Below the pieces are notes generated by a model, which saw nothing but the letters and a program-made list of their open reading frames with translations, ran no database searches and was not told the DNA's origin. Below are positions 21,476-33,366 of a stretch of 44,461 bases of DNA, piece by piece. The stretch spans positions 7,501 through 51,961 of the forward strand of contig JAHBMJ010000264.1 of NCBI GenBank assembly GCA_018398765.1. Direction: 5' to 3'. Every line of letters begins with the position of its first letter. The stretch's first letter is position 1. The position numbers and the translations under genes are program-made. This DNA is from Chromera velia. Taxonomy: Eukaryota > Sar > Chromeraceae.

Positions 21476-24400
21476 CCTCCTCTTCCCTCTCTCCCCGAGA
21501 CTCTGCACCGTCTCCCCCGTCTGAACCCACTGTCCCTGTCCCTGCCCCCCCTCCGGACTGGACCGCCACCGTGCCCCTTGAGCCCATGATTGCACCCACT
21601 TTCCGAGCGTAGTCAGTAGCTACGCGACGTGTGGAAGGCAGCGGGTTTGGAAGGGGGACTCCTGCTGCCGCAGAGGCCCCGGCAATCTTCCCCCCAGGGA
21701 TCCCCGCAGCGGAATGCCGGGGCCCGTCGGTGGTCCCTCGTGTGACCAAAGGAATCGGTGTGGCCAGAAGAATGGGAGAGTCTGAAGACGTCGTCGTTTG
21801 CGATTTTCGCGAAACGAAATTCTTTTTCTCACCTTGCTGATTTGGACCACTCCCTTCAACAACGCGATTTCCTGACAGCGCTGCAGTGGCAGTCGAGCCT
21901 GTTCGGCTTTTGACGCACGCAAGAGAGACGGAGGAGGAATCGGATGGATCTGCTGCCGGGGGGCTGCTTTGGGGCCCGTCACCCAATAACTCTTCCCCCA
22001 CATTCTCTTTAGGGACCGCCGTCGCTGGCAGACGAGAAGAAGAAGCAGCAAAAGCGCTGATGTCAGTAGAGCCCACCGCGGAGGAACTCAAACCTCCAGG
22101 CCTCACGTCGCCCCCCAACCCTCTGGCTGTCTCCTCTTCTTGAAACTGGGAGGGAGGTAAGGCGACAGAGGTAGAAGAACCAAGTGAGGAGTTCAGAGCG
22201 GACGGAACGTGTTGTGCCAATTGCTGGATGCACACGGAGGGCGGCGACCTCGGCGGTTGATGCATCGATTCGCCCCCCTCGATTGGGGGGAAGTCGAACA
22301 ACAACTTGTCCGTTTGCGTCGCTGCACGTGCATGACAGGAGAGGAGACAAAAAAACGCAGCCCAAGGAGAGAGCGAATGCGATGGTATAATTTACCCAAG
22401 TGATTTGCCCTTCGGTGACAGACACCGCGCAGCAGGGGTCACAAACAATTGTTCCCTAGTCGTAGGAAGTGCAGCTAGGTTTCAGAGAAAACATGTCACG
22501 AGAGAGAGGACAGCGGAGATGCAGTCTCAAAGGTAGACAAGAAAAAGAAGAGGGAGCGGAAGGATTCGAGAAGAGACAAACCATCCCACTCCTTTCCCTC
22601 CCCTCCCCACCTTTGACATCAGTCTCCAGGTTCTTCACTGTAGGCTGAGCGTGGGGGGCGTATGAGGAGGACGAGGCCTCCTGCCAGCAGCCCCCCTGAT
22701 CGCCCCCCCTCTCCCCACCCAGATCTCTCCCCTCACTCTCCTTTTGTGCCGCTCTCCCAGGATCACCCGGGGCGTATTTCGAGGAAGAAGACGATCCCTC
22801 ATGGTCCCCCCCTCCGGTCGTGTAATTCGAAGCCTCCCGGGCCAACGGCATCTCCTCATCCTCATCCACGAACCCCCCGGGAATCCCCGAAGCGGCAGAA
22901 TGGAAATGCGAGTGCAGCCTGCTGCTGTGACCACAGACTGTCTGACCACCCAGTCCGCCTGCACAAGACAGGCCTGGCTGGTTGCTCAGGCTTGTGTGTT
23001 GCTGTGTGATTGAATGACCGAATCGGCACGGCGCCTGCACGTTCATGGAGGCCGAGGGTGTGGACGTGAGTGCATCCCCGTGGGCAGTGGAGGAAGCGCA
23101 AGAGGCAGGACCTGGGTCCAGGGTGGCGGCTTGAGACGAGACGGGAGGGAAAAAAGCGGCGGCAGAGGGGGCGGCTGTGGGTGTATGGTCGTGTCTCTGG
23201 TGTTGTTTCCAGATGTCAGCAAGAATCAGGAGAAGATTCTTCAGGCCGAAGAGGTAGTCCTCGTCCGGCGACGGATTGTCTGCAAGCAGAAGCCATCATA
23301 CACACAGAGAAACATGTACAGAAGCGGACAACGACACGTAAAGTACCCACAGAAAAACACACATCGCTACGTCGATCGATTCTGTTGGGACAGCGGATCA
23401 CCCATGCAGCTGAGACCATCACCCAGGTAGCAGCTCGACAAACAAAAGGGAACCTGTACATGTATGTGCATCTATCTATCTATCTATCTATCTATCTGTA
23501 TATGTATCTGGGCAGGCAGACAGGCAGGCAGAGAACCGGGACATCTCCTCACGTACCTGGCAGGAAGATGGTGTTGGCGAAATCGATCATCCTGACGTCC
23601 ACAGATTGGAGTTTCTCTTCGATGTCGTTGATCCCGCCTGCATCCGTGCATGCATGCATTCATACAAGGACAGATAACAGAATACATATGCACACGGTAG
23701 TCATCGACTAAGAATGAATTCACGCAACACGAGACACATGACAGACCTCCCTCAACACATTTTGATGGACAGCGAGAGAGACTCACAGAGAGGGAGGCAG
23801 GCTTGCATAAGTTCTCTTCCCTCTTTTTTTCACGGAGACAGAAAGAAAGACAGGAGAAAGATGCATACACATGCAGGTAGCTGTGAACCCAATAAATGGG
23901 GGCTGAGAGTTGAGCAAGCGAGAGAGAGCACGGTAGGCCACACGAAACAAGGCAAAAGGAAAAGACAGGTGACTGACCGTCATAAACAATTAGAAGAGAG
24001 GAGGACCAGAAACGCCAATGCCGAAGTTCGTTCAGACCTGCACACACGCATGAGAGACAGAGAGAGAGCAAGGAAAGATGCGAGCAAGGGTCATTGGAGG
24101 GAGCAAAACGAGGAGCGAACCGTCGCCTATGCAAATTCGTTTTACTGCCCAGCAGTGCGCGACGTCAAGTAGAAACGAGCGAACATACTGGCAAGCGGGC
24201 AAGAAAGAAGATCAGCGAAGGACGACATTCTCGGATAACATCACGCAGCCGTTGGCACGGAGAGAGACCAGAAAAGGAGCGATGGCCAGACAGAGAGACC
24301 AAACGTTGTGTTTTCTTCCACACACAGGCAGGCAGGCAGAGACAGCAGACCGAATGAACCACACAGTCCTAGTTCGTCTGTGCAGTCCCTCCCGTCAGAA

Positions 24401-24866
24401 GCGGGGGGTGGACAGCCAGATACTCAAAGAAAAATAGATTTTCTTATCACGTGAGAGAGAGAGATGCAGCCGTGTCGACAAGGACTTGACCAAAACAAAA
24501 CAACGTACGCATACTCATCAACAAACAAACGAACGGACTTACGAACATTTCATCAAGGTCTCCAGTTTCTCCACCAAGACAGCGATGAGGTCCAGATGGC
24601 AGGACACGCCGTTGTAGAACCACTGGTGTATCGCCTCCGTCACCCGCTCTGCAAGCACCACCGAACAATTCTTTTTTCATACGCATAATGCTCAAAGCAA
24701 AACGTCTAAAGTGGCTTTATTGCCTGCTCTGTATATACAGAACGACTGTCCTTGAGGACTGATCGGGAACCTGGAAGGGTGCTGAGCGAAGGCTGACGCT
24801 TTAAATGGAAGGCTGTGACAGAGCGAGAAACACAGTGAAACTTACACTCACACACAGCCACACACA

Positions 24867-24922
<56 letters not shown>

Positions 24923-26074
24923 CTTCCATCAACGTTGGCATAGACAGCATGGGTTCGGGTTGCTGTTCTGCGCTGTTTCTTTTGCCTGGTCATCAAAGAA
25001 GGGAGCGAGGAGAAGGCAGACAATAGAAATTCAATGAGGACGTGAGTAAGGAAACATATTTGACAGACTAGCACACAGCCAAAGATCGCGCTATCTGGGT
25101 TCATTCATGCTTACTTCTTTCTACTGGACCTTGCAATCCAGGTACCTACCTGCAGTCAGTTTTCTCCCCCAATATTTGTCCCGATAACATAGCATGTCAT
25201 TCCGTCTGTTGTACACCTGACACCCACAGAGTCGGAAACCTAGCGCGTAACTAGTGGTGGAATGACTTTTCGCTCTCTGTCGCTCCTCCTTCTCAGGTGA
25301 AGCGTTCAACTTCCTCTGCCTCCTCCCCATTTTTATGTCCAGAACGCAGGGCTTCCGGAATCCATCGACCAAATCCTCCAAAATGATGTGCTGACGCGCA
25401 GTGACACCCGAGGACGAAGAAGAAGACACCCCCCCCCCTCCACCAGGCACAACGACAGATCCTCGCATGCCAGAGGAGGAAGAGGAACTGCTGCCGGCCT
25501 GCTGCTCGTTTTGATTTTGGTTTTGGCTCGGCAGGTGAGCTGCGGAGGGTATCTCGGGGCCTCTGCGTGTTCCTGTGCCTGTAGCGTCTGCCGATGTCTC
25601 ATTAGTGAAAAAAGAACCCCCCCCATCTTGGGCATGCAGAAGCCTACGTGGAGATTCTGCAATGGGCCGTTCACCCGTTGCACGAACGTTTGCGGACGCA
25701 GAGGAGGAAGAGGAAGCAGGAGGAACGGTCTGGGATTTTGCGGCGGATGAAGACGAGGACGAGGCAGGTCCCGGACTCGGGTCTGCAGGGAGCGTCTGGC
25801 GCCCGGTTCTATTGGTCGAGGGGGAGGGACCGAGACGGTCGGACGTGACGGCAATTTCTGTGGCCCCGTAGTATTTGGGCACAAACTGGCGGAGAATTTG
25901 GAGGGGGCCCGATTCAGCTGAGGATGCACCCAGGCCTGCCAGTTTCTCGTAAAACTTATGTTCGTTCTCTACAAGAGGTTTGTAGACCTTCGAGGAGTCC
26001 TTCGGCTTCACCAGCCGACAGTGGCCGCCCACCTGGTGCCTGTACTCCTCGAAGGCTAAATTCATCTGCTGCAT
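17700..26074 (-). CDS. Inositol polyphosphate kinase (IP6K-like) with giant disordered tail
   Basis: Eight exons, minus strand: 26074-25150, 24648-24547, 24037-23978, 23637-23557, 23279-22611, 22321-21355, 21127-20956, 20600-17700. Phases agree throughout, giving 1958 residues. The kinase domain is split over exons 1-5: QVGGH (14-18), the family signature PCVLDIKMG (242-250), SSSLLIVYDG (about 353-362), DVRMIDFANT (about 375-384) and DYLFGLKNLLLIL (about 396-408). Such kinases phosphorylate inositol phosphates; SSSLL and the YLFG end favour the inositol hexakisphosphate kinase branch. Exon 1 has a ~140-residue Ser/Gln-rich insertion before the signature. For exon 2 the donor GTTCGT (after 24547) was chosen over the nearby GTAAGT, because only it keeps frame and gives a gap-free match to the IP6K pattern. 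Beyond residue ~410 the protein is Ser/Gly/Pro/His-rich and low in complexity, with poly-Gln (21446-21475), poly-Ala, two C-x2-C pairs (CIHC, CPHC), and an ordered-looking stretch in exon 7 (RRFDLPYMQLVQWGG). Confidence 0.85.
21446..21475 (-). repeat. CAG/CTG trinucleotide repeat encoding poly-Gln
   Basis: About ten CTG units on the plus strand are read as CAG on the minus strand, encoding a glutamine run after a Glu run in exon 6 of the kinase gene. Confidence 0.9.
23469..23497. repeat. ATCT microsatellite in kinase intron 4
   Basis: Seven ATCT units, followed shortly by GGCA repeats (about 23511-23531), lie in the intron between exons 4 and 5 of the kinase gene. Confidence 0.9.
24860..24923. 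repeat. Compound AC/AG microsatellite in kinase intron 1
   Basis: A run of AC dinucleotides passes into AG dinucleotides, within the intron between exons 1 and 2 of the kinase gene. Confidence 0.9.
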
Positions 26075-27006
26075 GGGAAGGTCGGGCCAGAGGAGCCTCT
26101 TCTGTTGTCTTTCTCTCCCTCCTTCCCCCCAGTCTTATCCTTGACTCTCTGTTTGGTTTTCACCTGGGCATTCGATTCTTTGCTTCGTGTACTTTCTTTT
26201 TTCGCTTTGTTTAGGTAAGCCCCGAACGACAATCAGGGATTGGGTGGGAAGGAGTCTGCGCTGCCTTTGTTAGCAGGACGAATGGGTAAAATTACACTGC
26301 AAGGCGTTCTCTAAAATGCGATGGTCTGCTCTACAGAATGAGAGAGCACGGACAACTGTTTCCGTCTCTCACCACTTCGAACCACAGGAGACGACTCTCT
26401 CTACTCAAGATGACAAAATGGAGATAAGCATCTGAGCATAAGCAGACCAGAATGTATCATAAGTATGTTCACGATACCTTCGAAGGCACAATGTGACGGG
26501 CTTGGAAGAAGAGGGAGACCAGTTCATGGAGCAGAGCTTCATTTCAAGCCGACGATCAAAGAAGATCATGCAATTTATTGCAATTTAATTATGTAAAGGT
26601 CGGGTACGTATATACGTACGCGCGCACAAAAATTCGGCCAAATTCATGCATGGATTTATTGCGCGCGCATTCCGCGCGACGCGGCGAAGCACAACAATCA
26701 ATCACGTGCGCGTGCATGTGCGCGTCGAGATTGGAAGGAGCGGATTGTGAGATGGGTCTGACACTAACGAATCTGAAGACAGGGATTGGCTCGGTTTCGA
26801 GGTATCGTGTAGGCTGCATGGCCTCACAGAGGCTCGAGTGGTCCGAGAGAAGCGTTTCAGTTCTGTCTTTTAGTTTATTGCGCTTTTTTCCTTTTTGCGT
26901 CATTAGATTTTGCTTCAGAGTCCGGCGGGAGGACGCACACTGGACCGCCACGTAGACGGCTGAAGTTCTGCCCGAGTGCTGCAGAAAGAAGCGAATTGAG
27001 AGAAAG
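26075..27006. promoter_or_regulatory. Divergent intergenic region between kinase and helicase
   Basis: The two start codons face away from each other across about 930 bases. The middle contains CpG-rich alternating words (CGCGCGCAT and GCGCGACGCGG near 26661-26690) and a CATGCATG palindrome near 26646, candidate promoter elements for both genes. I cannot assign a transcription start. Confidence 0.5.
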
Positions 27007-27625
27007 ATGTCCTCAAGCACTCTATCGGAACTTCAGAGTCAACTGCCGATTCGGCAGAACAAGGAGGAGATTGTGAGGCGTCTGAAGAGTTTGGAGAATC
27101 AGGTGATGATCCTGATCGGGGAGACGGGCTCGGGAAAGACCACACAGGTCCCGCAGTTTGTGTACGACATCGTGACAGAAGAAGCACGAACCCTGAGGCA
27201 AAGAGCGAAAATGATAGCTATAACGCAACCGAGGAGAATTGCTGCAATTTCTGTTGCAAAAAGAGTGGCTTTTGAGATGAAGTGTGAACTGGGTGAATTG
27301 GTGGGGTACCAAGTTCGGTTTGAGGAGCGGGTGAGTCGGGAGACTCGGATTAAATTTATGACAGATGGAATGCTGGTCAGAGAGTTGATGCTTGATCAGG
27401 ACCTCAAAAGGTGTTCTTTTGTTCTTTTGGATGAGGCCCACGAGAGGTCTCTCCATTCGGATATTCTTTTGGGATTCTTGAAGACTCTCCTCAACCGAAG
27501 AAAGGACCTCAAGCTGATCGTCATGAGCGCCACTTTGCATCCTGAGGTCTTCATCGATTTCTTTGGTGGAGCAGATGTCAGTAAGTCTCTTCTTCTGCAT
27601 GGGAACTTCTCTTCCCTTCCTCTTG

Positions 27626-27669
<44 letters not shown>

Positions 27670-27967
27670 TCCTTCTTTGCCTGCCATCTGACTGTTTCGG
27701 AATCTGGACCTCTTTTTTCAATCTCGCGCGCATTGCTGGCTGATAGGGAGGCCCTTCCCTCGCAAAAATCATTCGCCGAGGCTTATCACTCTCCTCCATT
27801 CCTTGATCGCTCCTCACACCCTCTGAGTTGCAGTTTGATTTCTGTTTGAGTGTTTGACTCACGAACTGACTGAAAGAATGTTCCAGTGACTGACACCTTC
27901 ATTGAAGCCTCTCTCATGGGAGCCGTCTGTCTCTTCATTCCTCCTCCTCCTCCACCCCCGACCGCGG

Positions 27968-28006
<39 letters not shown>

Positions 28007-30972
28007 GTGCAGGTGCTGAAAGTCCCAGGGCGCTCCCATAAGGTTCACATTCGCTGTCTGCCGAGGGCGGAGGACGACCACGTGGAGGCCGCGCTGATGG
28101 CCGTGCTCCAAATTCACAGGGACAACCCCATGCCCCCCTCTGCTTCTTCTTCCTCTTCCTCCTCCTTTTCTCTTTTTGCACCTGACAGTGAGGAGCCTCG
28201 AAAGAAGCGAAAAAGAGGCGCTGACAGCGACAAGAAAGGGAAAGCAGGATACGACATCCTGGTGTTTTTGCCTGGCCAGGGAGACATTGAGGCTTTGCAG
28301 GCTCGTTTGAATGAGAAGAGAGAGGTGATGGCTCAAGCCAGGGCGGAGATGGTTGAGGAGAAGTTGCAGGAAATCTTGAGAGCAGAGAGGGGGGAGACCT
28401 CGGGGACAGGAAAGAAGGAAGCGGCTTCCGAGCCAGGGAGTAAAGAGAAAGTAGCAGCGGTGAAGAGAGATGACAGAGAAAACAACACCGGATCGCCCCA
28501 GATGGATTTCCTTCCAGGTTTGCGCAAGCGTAAATTGGACAGTGAAGGAGAAAGTGAGAAAAGCACGACAGAGACAACAGCAGAAGCAAACGGAAAAAAC
28601 GTCACTGTAGAAGGGCAAGGCGGACAAGAAGAAGAACAAGGGGGACAGGAAGTGAAGGATCAAAGGAGGGCAGCAAGCGAGAGAAGAATCAACGCGATTC
28701 GAAAGAAAATCCAGACACCGTGGGATGCCGACATTCTTGTGTTGCCGATTTACGCAGCACTTCCTTTGGAAGAGCAGCAGAAGGTCTTTCAGCCAGCACC
28801 GCCAAACACAAGGAAGGTTAGTGAAAGGCAAATTTAGTTAGGAGGACAGCTCTCCCTCCCTCCCTTCCGTCCTTCCTCGTATGCTTGCATGCATGCCTGT
28901 TTGCTTGCCCGCTTTTCTGCCTTTCTGCGTCGCGGCTTCTTGCTAGCATCTATCTCTCTTTTCTCCCCCCCCTGTGTGCAGGTGGTCTTGGCAACAAACA
29001 TTGCGGAGACGTCCCTGACTGTTCCCGGAATTTCATTCGTTGTGGACACCGGCCTGGCAAAGGTGAAGCAGTTCAAGCCTGCGTCGATGTCGGACCAACT
29101 GGTGCAGGTTCAGGTGGCCAAGGCGAACGTGATGCAGAGGGCCGGAAGAGCGGGGCGAGAGGGGCCAGGTGGGCCTGCAGGCGGCGGGAAGGAGGGAGAA
29201 AGAGGGACTGCGCTTTCCTTGCTATGTGTGTGTGTTTTCGCTTCTTTCGTTCGTTGATCCAGGCTCCAGTTGTCTTGTATACTGAATGTGTTTTCATATC
29301 GAAAGTGCTACTCTTTTGTTTTGGGTTTTGTCCTCCTTCATGGGTTTGTGTGTGGAATTGGAATTTTTGGATGAACAGATCTCCTTCATGAGCTTTCTAG
29401 TTTTTCTTCAGTGGGTGTCTTTTCCTTTGCTCATTTCTTTCCTCAATTCTTCAATTCCTTTCCTCTTTTCTTTTGTTTTCTTCTCTTCTCTTCTCTGATG
29501 CAGGGAACGCTCTGTGGCTTTTCACAGAGGACGATTTCCACTCGCGTCCTGTGAGTCAGTCAGTCAGTCAGTTGGGAAGGAGCTTTTCTGAGTGAATATC
29601 TGTCTGTTTGTCTGGCAGGCTGGATGGGGCTTTGTTCTCTTGATCTGCTCGGCTTTCTGGTGTTTTTTGACGCCTCAAACGTCTGAGGGTCTGCCCATTC
29701 CCCGTTTGTTCCTTTCATCTAGAACCTTCCCCCCCCCCGTCCCCCTCTCTGTCTCTCTCTCTTCATGCCTCCGTTGCACAGCTGAGCAATTAAGTCGTTT
29801 TCCCCTCTTTTTTTCCTCCTCTCCTGCGTGTCTTCGGGCTAGGTGGTTTGCCTGTTTGCTGTTTTCTCATGTCACTGTTCTTTTTCACTTCTTCTCTTCT
29901 GCTCGTTCCCTTCCCCTTCCTTCCCGTAATTTGCTCCCTCCCTCCCTCCCTCCCTCTCTCCCTCCCTCCCTCCCTCCCTCCCTCTTTAGGAACAAATGGA
30001 ACCAGAAATTTTGCGATGTGATCTCGACCACGTGTTTCTGGAGTTGAAAGCTTTGAAAGTGGACAACCCGATCAAGTTCCCCTTCGTCTCCGTTCCCAGC
30101 AAAGAATACCTCAGAGCAGCTGCACACAAACTTCTGAAGTCAGCCTGTGTGAACGAGTTTCGTGCAGATTTTTTCATTCTCCCTTTGTGTCTCTAGCTGG
30201 AACTCTTCACGAAAAGATTGGGGAAAGGGGTTCGAATCCCATCTGTGTTTGAACTTGAGTGTCCTTCCTGTCTCTTGATTACGCAAGGTGAAGCAGCGAA
30301 ATGAAAGCACGAAACGGTAATGCGAAAGAAATTGAACGAGTGGAAGGACGGAGAGACGGAAAGGCTTACTTTCCTTCTCCACTTCTCCACGGGGCTCACG
30401 GAAAGGAAAAAGAGAGGGTCATCATGTCTGTCTGACAGGTCACTTGTATGATGAATGTGAGCATGCATTTTTGCTTGTGTGCGGTTTCTGTATGGTCCCG
30501 CGCGGTCCTTCTTCCTATCTGTGTGTGTCGATCGATCGATCAATGATCAGGTTGGGAGCTCTCGACAAGAAGGGGAACTTGACAGAGATCGGGTCAGGAA
30601 GGGGGAAGTTGTTTTTTGTTCTTTCATCTGCATCCAGATCCTTTCTTCTCCTGCATTGCATCTTTTTCTTCTTTTCTTCTGTCTGGCTTCGGTTTTGTCT
30701 CTTGTTCCCCCACTCCCTCTATTTATTCCTTTGCTTGTTGGAAAGAAACATCTTCCTGCATGCAGGAAAGGAAAGCGGAGAACTCCGTTGGGGGGGGGGG
30801 GGCCTTCCCCCCACCTCATGCAGAATTGTAGAATTGTGGTTGAGGTCTCGTCATGAAATCCGAAATTTGTCTTCTTCCTTCTTTTTGCAGCCAAAAGATG
30901 GCAGTCCTCCCTGTCACTCCGGTCTGCGGTCTTCTTCTGATTGAGTCCGTCTCCTTGGAATGCGCTGCCGAG

Positions 30973-31004
<32 letters not shown>

Positions 31005-33366
31005 GAGGCTGTCTGCGTCGATGGACGGTCGGGATCGGGTTCGGGCAGAGGAAGGACAGTGGGCAGATTGGAAGGAACAGAAGAAGAAAGGCGCAATGCC
31101 AATGCTACATGAATACCTCCCTCCATGCACAGGCTTTCTTTCCTGACTCGCATCTCTCCCTCCCTCCCTCTCTCTGCACCTGCACCTCGTTCGTTCGGGG
31201 GTTGCTGTGGAGAGGGGGGGGGAAGGAGGCCGCTAGGCATGCAGCTGCTTGTGTGTGTGATGCCTTTTTTTGTGGTTTGGGTTGTTGTAGTCGTTGTTTC
31301 TTTCCATTGAATTGAATTGAACTCAATTGAAACAGACCCCAAACTGCGGGGCCATTCTTCGTTGTGCCTCCTCTGTACCCGTCTGTACCCGTTTTGGATA
31401 TCCGGGAGGGCACATGGCTCTCTCTCTTTCGGGGAGAAGCAGACACACGGTTTGACTTCGTCAATTTGCTCCTTCTTTTGAAGCACGTGATCCTTTTCTT
31501 TTTTTTTGTTTGAATGAATGACTCACTGACTGACTGACTGACTGAATGAATGAATGAATGAATGAATGCAGATGTTGACGATCGTCTCCATGCTGAGTGC
31601 CGAAGTCCGCATTGAGGAGCCCAAAAGACTGCAGGGTGAGGCAAGGGCAAAGATACTTATTTAAGAAGCGGTTCACGGTCTTTTCATTCGCACCGAAGCT
31701 TTGGGGGGCAACGTGTTGAAGAAGCGATAGCAGCAAAGGGATAGAGCAAAGTGAAGTCATTCATCGATGTTGTCTATCTATCTGCCTTTCCTCTCTCCTC
31801 CCCGCTCTCCCACGCTTCCTTTCCTTCATCACCCCCTCCCTTCACTGTCGTTTCGAAGGCGCATCCTCATTTCTAGCTCTCTTTTCGTTTTCTTTCTTTC
31901 AGTTGCTGAGCGAAAGGCCTTTGAGACCCTGCATTCATTTTCAAAAAGAATTCTGTTTCAGAGAGCGTATGCATGAAAAAGAATTCTGTATGAAAATGAA
32001 TGCAAACAGGTGCTGAGCGAAAGGCCTTTGAGACCCGTATGAAGAAGCTGAGGCACCCGGAGAGCGACCATCTCACCCTGCTCAGGGTTTACAACACATG
32101 GCACCAGGTCGGTTTGTCGTGTCTTCTCTCTCAGAGAAGCCCGTCCGTTGCTTGCAAGGGGTTTGTGCTCTCCTCTCCAGCCTTGACAATCAAATCAAAG
32201 GAAGGGCAGGAAAACAAAGGGGATCAGGAGGTCGGTCTCTTTTTCTTGTTAGTTGTCTCTGTCTCTGCTGTTCCAATTGACAAGACACTCAATTGAAAAA
32301 TAAATGTGCTCATCTAGAGCGTCGCATTTTGTCCGAAGCGTGCTTGCTCAGTTCGCACTTCTTTCCTTCCCCGTGCTATTTTCTTTAAATTCTCTGTCGT
32401 CTTTGTAGTCTGCGTGATGGAAGGAAGTATCGTCTTTCTCTTCATGAACGTGGACAAAGAACGGAGCCTTGAATGAACGAATGTGTGGTTCACTCATTCG
32501 GTGCATGCAGCTGCCGAAGGACGCTGAAAAGTTTCGGTTTTGCAAAGAACACGGCGTCAATAGCGGGAGTCTGCTCAAAGCAAAAAGCATCCGAGAGCAG
32601 CTCAAGTCTCTGATGCTCCAACAGTTTCAATTGAAATCAATCACATCGGGAGGAAACAATTGGGAAGTAATAAGGAAATGCCTATGTCGGGGATTGTTCC
32701 TTAACTCTGCGGTTCTCGTCAGGGGTGGGGGTGCGATGGGGTTTTCCGGAGCAGATTCGGAGGACGGCAGGGGCCCCGGCAGAGGAATGACAGGCGGCCG
32801 TGTGTACGAGACAAAGGCTACACGAACGGAAGCCAAAATACATCCGAACTCGGTCCTCTTCCATTCCCAGAAAGCTCCAAAGTCAGTCAGAAGGCATCAC
32901 TCTCTGCAGGCACGCAACCACACGCCCATACGTTTCAATTTTCTCACCTGTTTTTCTTTCGTTCTTCGAGACCTTCTTGTTCAATCTTGCACACAATCGA
33001 TTTTCAAAAACGGTTTGCGTTCTTTCTGGTGTGCCCACACACTTTCCGTCGGGTCCGCTTCTCTGGAAACAGTGAAAAGGACCTGCCTGCCGGACTATCC
33101 CTCAGGTGGACCCCCTCGCTGTCCCTCCCGCCACTTCTTTCTTGTACACCCGTCTCTGTTGGTGTGCATCAATCACAGAAGGTGCATTGTGTGAACATGA
33201 TCATCCTGATGAGCAGAATCATTTCATGTGATGATGTTCCTGCAGGTGCATCGTCTTCAGTGAGCTGATTGGATACCTTTGCCGAGAGGTAACAGTGGTT
33301 GACGAGCGGTGGCTTGTTGAGATCCCCACATTTAGAGAAGTACCGGTAGGGGGCGCGCATGCCTGA
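27007..33366 (+). CDS. DEAH-box RNA helicase (DHX33-like)
   Basis: Eleven exons: 27007-27576, 28013-28816, 28982-29168, 29504-29550, 29990-30138, 30551-30592, 30891-30972, 31572-31635, 32010-32107, 32511-32881, 33246-33366. All phases agree and give 844 residues. Helicase motifs in order: GETGSGKTTQ (Walker A, about 37-46), TQPRRIAA, DEAH, SAT, DILVFLPGQGDIE, TNIAETS, and QRAGRAGREG. The helicase-associated part follows: LGALDKKGNLTEIG (winged-helix/HA2), SDHLTLLRVYNTW, IHPNSVLFH and the OB-fold end VDERWLVEIP. Such enzymes remodel RNA or RNP using ATP, in splicing, ribosome biogenesis or RNA sensing. DHX33 is the closest pattern I recall, but this is a guess. The exon-1 donor GTCAGT (27577) was chosen over GTAAGT three bases later, because only it joins DV to LKVPGR in frame. 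Exon 2 carries a ~110-residue charged, low-complexity insertion. A copied acceptor precedes exon 9. The gene is head-to-head with the kinase gene. Confidence 0.88.
27629..27666. repeat. CT microsatellite in helicase intron 1
   Basis: An uninterrupted CT dinucleotide run about 50 bases after the donor of exon 1. Confidence 0.9.
27973..28010. repeat. GT microsatellite abutting the exon-2 acceptor
   Basis: A TG run ends in GTGTGTGCAG, the acceptor of helicase exon 2. The usual pyrimidine tract is replaced by TG dinucleotides. Confidence 0.85.
29934..29985. repeat. CCCT microsatellite forming the exon-5 pyrimidine tract
   Basis: A long CCTC/CCCT repeat leads straight into TTTAG, the acceptor of helicase exon 5. 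Confidence 0.85.
30972..31005. repeat. GTCT microsatellite starting at the exon-7 donor
   Basis: Helicase exon 7 ends GCCGAG and the intron begins GTCTGTCT, continuing as eight GTCT units. The donor is the first repeat unit. Confidence 0.85.
31900..32037 (+). repeat. Duplicated acceptor and start of helicase exon 9
   Basis: The acceptor and first ~28 bases of exon 9 (GCTGAGCGAAAGGCCTTTGA, at 32012) occur earlier at 31905, 107 bases upstream, also behind a CAG acceptor with a good pyrimidine tract. The DNA between holds an exact 14-base inverted repeat, TGCATTCATTTTCA (31930-31943) and its complement (31991-32004), plus two GAATTCTG words. Using the upstream acceptor would read AERKAFET in frame, then reach TGA at about 31976. 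Confidence 0.85.

Noticed and set aside
30200-30260. Possible tRNA: GGTTCGAATCC looks like a T-loop/B box
   Set aside because: The T-stem has a mismatch and the sequence about 70 bases upstream cannot pair as an acceptor stem. It lies in a helicase intron and is probably chance.
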